Positions 60,991-64,000 of a DNA stretch of 64,000 nt are shown in pieces. The translations under genes and the position numbers were made by a program. Positions within the stretch are counted from its first letter, which is position 1, and each line of letters starts with the position of its first letter. The DNA is from Flaviflagellibacter deserti. Its GTDB lineage: Bacteria > Pseudomonadota > Alphaproteobacteria > Rhizobiales > Methylopilaceae. Location: contig NZ_JBHSJF010000006.1 of the NCBI RefSeq assembly GCF_042652085.1, forward strand, positions 806,001-870,000. Reading direction: 5' to 3'. The notes beneath the pieces were generated by a model. That model was given only the letters and a program-made list of their open reading frames with translations, did no database searches and was not told where the DNA came from.

Positions 60991-62388
60991 ATGAGCAATA
61001 AGATGTGGGGCGGGCGCTTTGCAGAGGGGCCCGATGCCGCACTCGAAGCGATCAACGCGTCGATCGATTTCGACCAGCGCTTCTATGCTCAGGATATACG
61101 TGGCTCGCAAGCGCATGTCGCGATGCTCGCCAGGCAGGGCATCCTGCCGGAAGCTGACGCCCGCGCCATCGCCAAGGGCCTGAGCGACATCCTGGTCGAG
61201 ATCGAGGCCGGCGACTTCAAGTTCTCGCGGGCCCTCGAGGACATCCACCTCAACATCGAGTCACGCCTCGCCGAGTTGATCGGCCCCTCGGCCGGCCGCC
61301 TGCACACCGCGCGTTCCCGCAACGACCAGGTCGCCACCGATTTCCGGCTTTGGGTACGCGACACGATCGACTCGACCGACAAGGTTCTCGCCGGTCTCCA
61401 GACCGCACTCGCGAAAAAGGCGCTGGCGCATGCCGGTACGATCATGCCGGGCTTCACTCATCTGCAGAGCGCCCAGCCGGTCACGTTCGGCCATCATCTT
61501 CTCGCTTATGTCGAGATGGTCTCGCGCGATCGTGGGCGGTTCGCCGATGCGCGCGCCCGCCTGAACGAGAGCCCGCTCGGCGCGGCGGCCCTTGCCGGCA
61601 CCGGTTTTCCGATCGATCGCCATGCCACCGCTGCGGCGCTCGGCTTTTCCGGCCCGATGCGGAATTCGCTGGACGCCGTATCTTCCCGCGATTTCGTGCT
61701 GGAGACTCTGTCGGCCGCTGCGATCGCTGCGACCCATCTGTCGCGTCTGGCCGAGGAGATCGTGCTGTGGACGACGCCGCAATTCGGCTTCGTCCGCCTG
61801 TCCGACCGGTTCACCACCGGCTCCTCGATCATGCCGCAGAAGCGCAACCCGGACGCCGCCGAGCTTGTGCGCGGCAAGACGGGTCGCGTCATCGGCGCCC
61901 TGATCGGCCTCCTTACCGTCATGAAGGGGCTGCCGCTCGCCTATTCCAAGGACATGCAGGAGGACAAGGAAGGCTCGTTCGACGCGCTCGACACCTTGCG
62001 CCTCTGCACGATCGCGATGACCGGCATGATCGAGGACCTCGAGCCGGACGCCGTGGCGATGAAGAAGGCCGCGGGAGCGGCCTATGCCACCGCCACCGAC
62101 CTCGCCGATTGGCTGGTGCGGGAATTGAAGCTCCCCTTCCGCGAAGCCCACCACGTCACCGGCCGCATCGTCGGCAAAGCCTCGTCGCTCGGCAAGGCGC
62201 TGGAGGAACTGACGCTGTCGGACCTTCAGGAGATCGAGCCGCGCATCACCGATGCGATCTTCAACGTCCTCGGCGTCGAACGCTCGGTCGAGAGCCGCAC
62301 CAGCTTCGGCGGAACGGCACCCGCGAACGTCGCGCGCGAGGCCGAAGCGTGGCAAAAGCGCCTCGCCGACGAAGCGTCCAGCCGTTGA
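60991..62388 (+). CDS. argH: Argininosuccinate lyase
   Basis: A 465-residue lyase. Signature GSSIMPQKRNPD, N-terminal KMWGGRF and the residues HTARSRNDQVATDF are diagnostic. It cleaves argininosuccinate to arginine and fumarate, the last arginine-biosynthesis step. It is divergent from tlpA (36 bases between starts) and followed by lptM and lysA. Confidence 0.97.
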   Translation: MSNKMWGGRFAEGPDAALEAINASIDFDQRFYAQDIRGSQAHVAMLARQGILPEADARAIAKGLSDILVEIEAGDFKFSRALEDIHLNIESRLAELIGPSAGRLHTARSRNDQVATDFRLWVRDTIDSTDKVLAGLQTALAKKALAHAGTIMPGFTHLQSAQPVTFGHHLLAYVEMVSRDRGRFADARARLNESPLGAAALAGTGFPIDRHATAAALGFSGPMRNSLDAVSSRDFVLETLSAAAIAATHLSRLAEEIVLWTTPQFGFVRLSDRFTTGSSIMPQKRNPDAAELVRGKTGRVIGALIGLLTVMKGLPLAYSKDMQEDKEGSFDALDTLRLCTIAMTGMIEDLEPDAVAMKKAAGAAYATATDLADWLVRELKLPFREAHHVTGRIVGKASSLGKALEELTLSDLQEIEPRITDAIFNVLGVERSVESRTSFGGTAPANVAREAEAWQKRLADEASSR

Positions 62389-62485
62389 GCGGCCATCCCG
62401 CCCTTGCGCCGAAAGCCTTCATCCACGATGTTGCGAACAGGATGGGGACGTATCCGCGTATGATTCATTTTCCGGGAATTCGGCC

Positions 62486-62881
62486 ATGAACCGCCGCACG
62501 ATCGTGACCGGCGTGGTTTTCACGGCGATCCTGCTCGTCGTCGCCGGTTGCGGCCGTCGCGGCGCGCTCGAGGCGCCGCCGAATGCCCAGCTCGCTCCGC
62601 CGCCGCCCGTCCAGAAGTCAGCCCTCACGGTTCCCACTCCGACGATATCGACGAACAGCGATGTCGCCGAAAGGAATAACAACGACAGTGATGAAGTCGA
62701 GGCGATGGCGCTCGGCACCGGTCCGGTGCTCGACAAATCGGCTCCGACCTCGGGTGGCTATGTGAAGGGCTGGGCCTACCAAGCCAAGCCGTCGGCGACC
62801 ATGGTGCCGCCGGCGCCGGGGCGCACCAGGCCGATGAAATCGTCGAACAATTCGTTCCCGCTCGATCCACTCGTTCAATGA
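62486..62881 (+). CDS. LptM-like small lipoprotein
   Basis: A 131-residue lipoprotein. The signal ends at the lipobox VAGC (MNRRTIVTGVVFTAILLVVAGCGRRGAL), and the GCGRRG(A/P)LE motif plus a Pro-rich stretch (PPNAQLAPPPPV) match LptM, the factor that helps LptD-LptE oxidative maturation. The long C-terminal extension is a variable alphaproteobacterial feature. The start is ATG 62486, and it stops 18 bases before the lysA start. Confidence 0.8.
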   Translation: MNRRTIVTGVVFTAILLVVAGCGRRGALEAPPNAQLAPPPPVQKSALTVPTPTISTNSDVAERNNNDSDEVEAMALGTGPVLDKSAPTSGGYVKGWAYQAKPSATMVPPAPGRTRPMKSSNNSFPLDPLVQ

Positions 62882-62899
62882 GCCCGAGGGCTCCAGCCC

Positions 62900-64000
62900 G
62901 TGCATCACTTCGCCTATCGTGACGGCATCCTCCATGCCGAGGATGTGAGCCTCGCCGCCATTGCGGAAGAGGTCGGAACTCCCGTCTACGTCTATTCGAC
63001 CGCGACTTTGGAGCGGCACTACCGCGTCTTCGCAGAAGCCTTCGCTGGCATGCCGTCGCTCGTCTGTTACGCGGTCAAGGCGAACTCCAACCAGGCCGTT
63101 CTCGCCACTCTCGGGCGGCTCGGCGCGGGAATGGACGTCGTCTCCGGCGGCGAGCTGAAGCGCGCGCTCGCCGCCGGCGTCCCGGGCGAACGCATCACCT
63201 TCTCCGGCGTCGGCAAGATCGACGAGGAGATCGCGGCCGCGCTCGACGCGGGCATTCTCTGCTTCAACGTCGAGTCCGAACCGGAACTCGCCCGCATCTC
63301 CGCCATCGCCAGCGAGCGTGCAGCGACCGCCCGGATCTCGCTTCGCGTCAATCCGGATGTCGACGCCAAGACCCACGCGAAGATTTCGACCGGCAAGGCC
63401 GAGAACAAGTTCGGCATTCCGTTCCAGCATGCCCGCGCGGTCTACGCGGAAGCGGCCAAGCTACCTGGGATCGCGGTCACCGGCGTCGACATGCATATCG
63501 GCAGCCAGATCACCGAGGTCGAACCGTTCGACGCCGCGTTCGCGCTGATGGCCGATCTCGTCGGCACGCTGCGCGCCGACGGCCACATCATCGACCACAT
63601 CGATGTCGGCGGCGGGCTCGGTATCCCCTACAAGCTCGACAACCAGCCGCCACCGCTGCCCGACGACTATGCGGACGTGGTGAAGAAGCATCTCTCCTCG
63701 CTCGGCGCGAAGATCGTGCTGGAACCGGGACGCCTGATCGCCGGCAATGCCGGCATCCTGCTGACCCGCGTCATCTATGTGAAGGAGGGCTCGGCGAAGA
63801 GCTTCGTCATCGTCGACGCGGCGATGAACGACCTGATCCGTCCGACGCTTTACGACGCCCATCATGACATCTGGCCGGTTGCCGAGCCGGAGCCGGCCGT
63901 CGCCCGCATCAGAGCCGACGTGGTCGGACCGGTCTGCGAAACGGGAGACTATCTCGCCCTCGACCGGTCCATGCCGCCGCTGAAGCGGGGCGACCTCGTC
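62900..64000 (+). CDS. lysA: Diaminopimelate decarboxylase, N-terminal part
   Basis: A frame open to the right edge, 367 residues present. It starts at GTG 62900, 18 bases after and in the same frame as the lptM stop, with GAGGG upstream. Fold type III PLP pattern: lysine in CYAVKANSN, VDMHIGSQI, the GGGLGIPY glycine loop, EPGRLIAGNAG and PVCETGDYLA. It makes lysine from meso-diaminopimelate. The C-terminal ~50 residues are outside the window. Confidence 0.93.
   Translation, partial: MHHFAYRDGILHAEDVSLAAIAEEVGTPVYVYSTATLERHYRVFAEAFAGMPSLVCYAVKANSNQAVLATLGRLGAGMDVVSGGELKRALAAGVPGERITFSGVGKIDEEIAAALDAGILCFNVESEPELARISAIASERAATARISLRVNPDVDAKTHAKISTGKAENKFGIPFQHARAVYAEAAKLPGIAVTGVDMHIGSQITEVEPFDAAFALMADLVGTLRADGHIIDHIDVGGGLGIPYKLDNQPPPLPDDYADVVKKHLSSLGAKIVLEPGRLIAGNAGILLTRVIYVKEGSAKSFVIVDAAMNDLIRPTLYDAHHDIWPVAEPEPAVARIRADVVGPVCETGDYLALDRSMPPLKRGDLV

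Overview
The window looks like chromosomal DNA of an alphaproteobacterium of the order Hyphomicrobiales (Rhizobiales). It is GC-rich, and its right half carries gene pairs and orders usual for that order: cobS-cobT next to a J-domain gene and bolA, an RpoH-type sigma factor near carD and fdxA, a SUV3-like helicase next to an S4-domain gene, rpmB beside a DUF3108 gene, and tlpA-argH-lptM-lysA. The genus cannot be fixed by reading alone.

Left part (1-35.3 kb): accessory modules. (i) 473-4919, minus strand: a translationally coupled three-gene exopolysaccharide operon (TackOD1 zinc-ribbon protein, processive family-2 glycosyltransferase, and an HlyD-type adaptor fused to a GH16 glycanase). (ii) 5233-6156: a secreted alpha/beta hydrolase. 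(iii) 6339-26980: a catabolic island built as two blocks, minus strand 18994-6339 and plus strand 19307-26980. It has two complete ABC importers (spermidine/putrescine type and dipeptide type), four amidohydrolase-superfamily enzymes, an amidase-signature enzyme, an AtzH/HpxZ-like protein, an arylmalonate-decarboxylase-like enzyme, two GAF-only proteins, and GntR and TetR regulators. Together they look like uptake and stepwise hydrolysis of an unknown nitrogen-rich heterocycle, ureide or amide. (iv) 27081-32147: a copper module with a broken leading gene, cueR, two CueR-type operators, a His/Cys-rich exported protein, a DUF305 protein, a Csp-type copper store, copZ and the P1B ATPase copA. (v) 32403-35259: an MFS exporter plus EthD-like protein, divergent from a LysR regulator.

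A tRNA-Arg(CCT) at 35519-35595 separates these modules from what looks like core chromosome (35.7-64 kb): an SNase-like protein, an M48 lipoprotein protease, RpoH, an APH-family kinase, CarD, FdxA, S4 protein, helicase, DUF3108, L28, a queuosine-precursor transporter, a phytase-like esterase, CobT/CobS, J-domain protein, BolA, KTSC, YihY, a chemoreceptor, TspO, HIG1-like protein, rhomboid, 3-hydroxyacyl-CoA dehydrogenase, an orphan BrnA-like protein, three small genes including a YjfB-type motility protein, TlpA, ArgH, LptM and the start of lysA. Two 80-bp inverted-repeat elements and a shorter 20-bp repeat pair lie in intergenic gaps. No CRISPR array, transposase, integrase or rRNA was seen.

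The two places most likely to hold undescribed biology are the HlyD-GH16/GT2/TackOD1 operon and the 6.3-27 kb catabolic island with its candidate regulatory palindromes.
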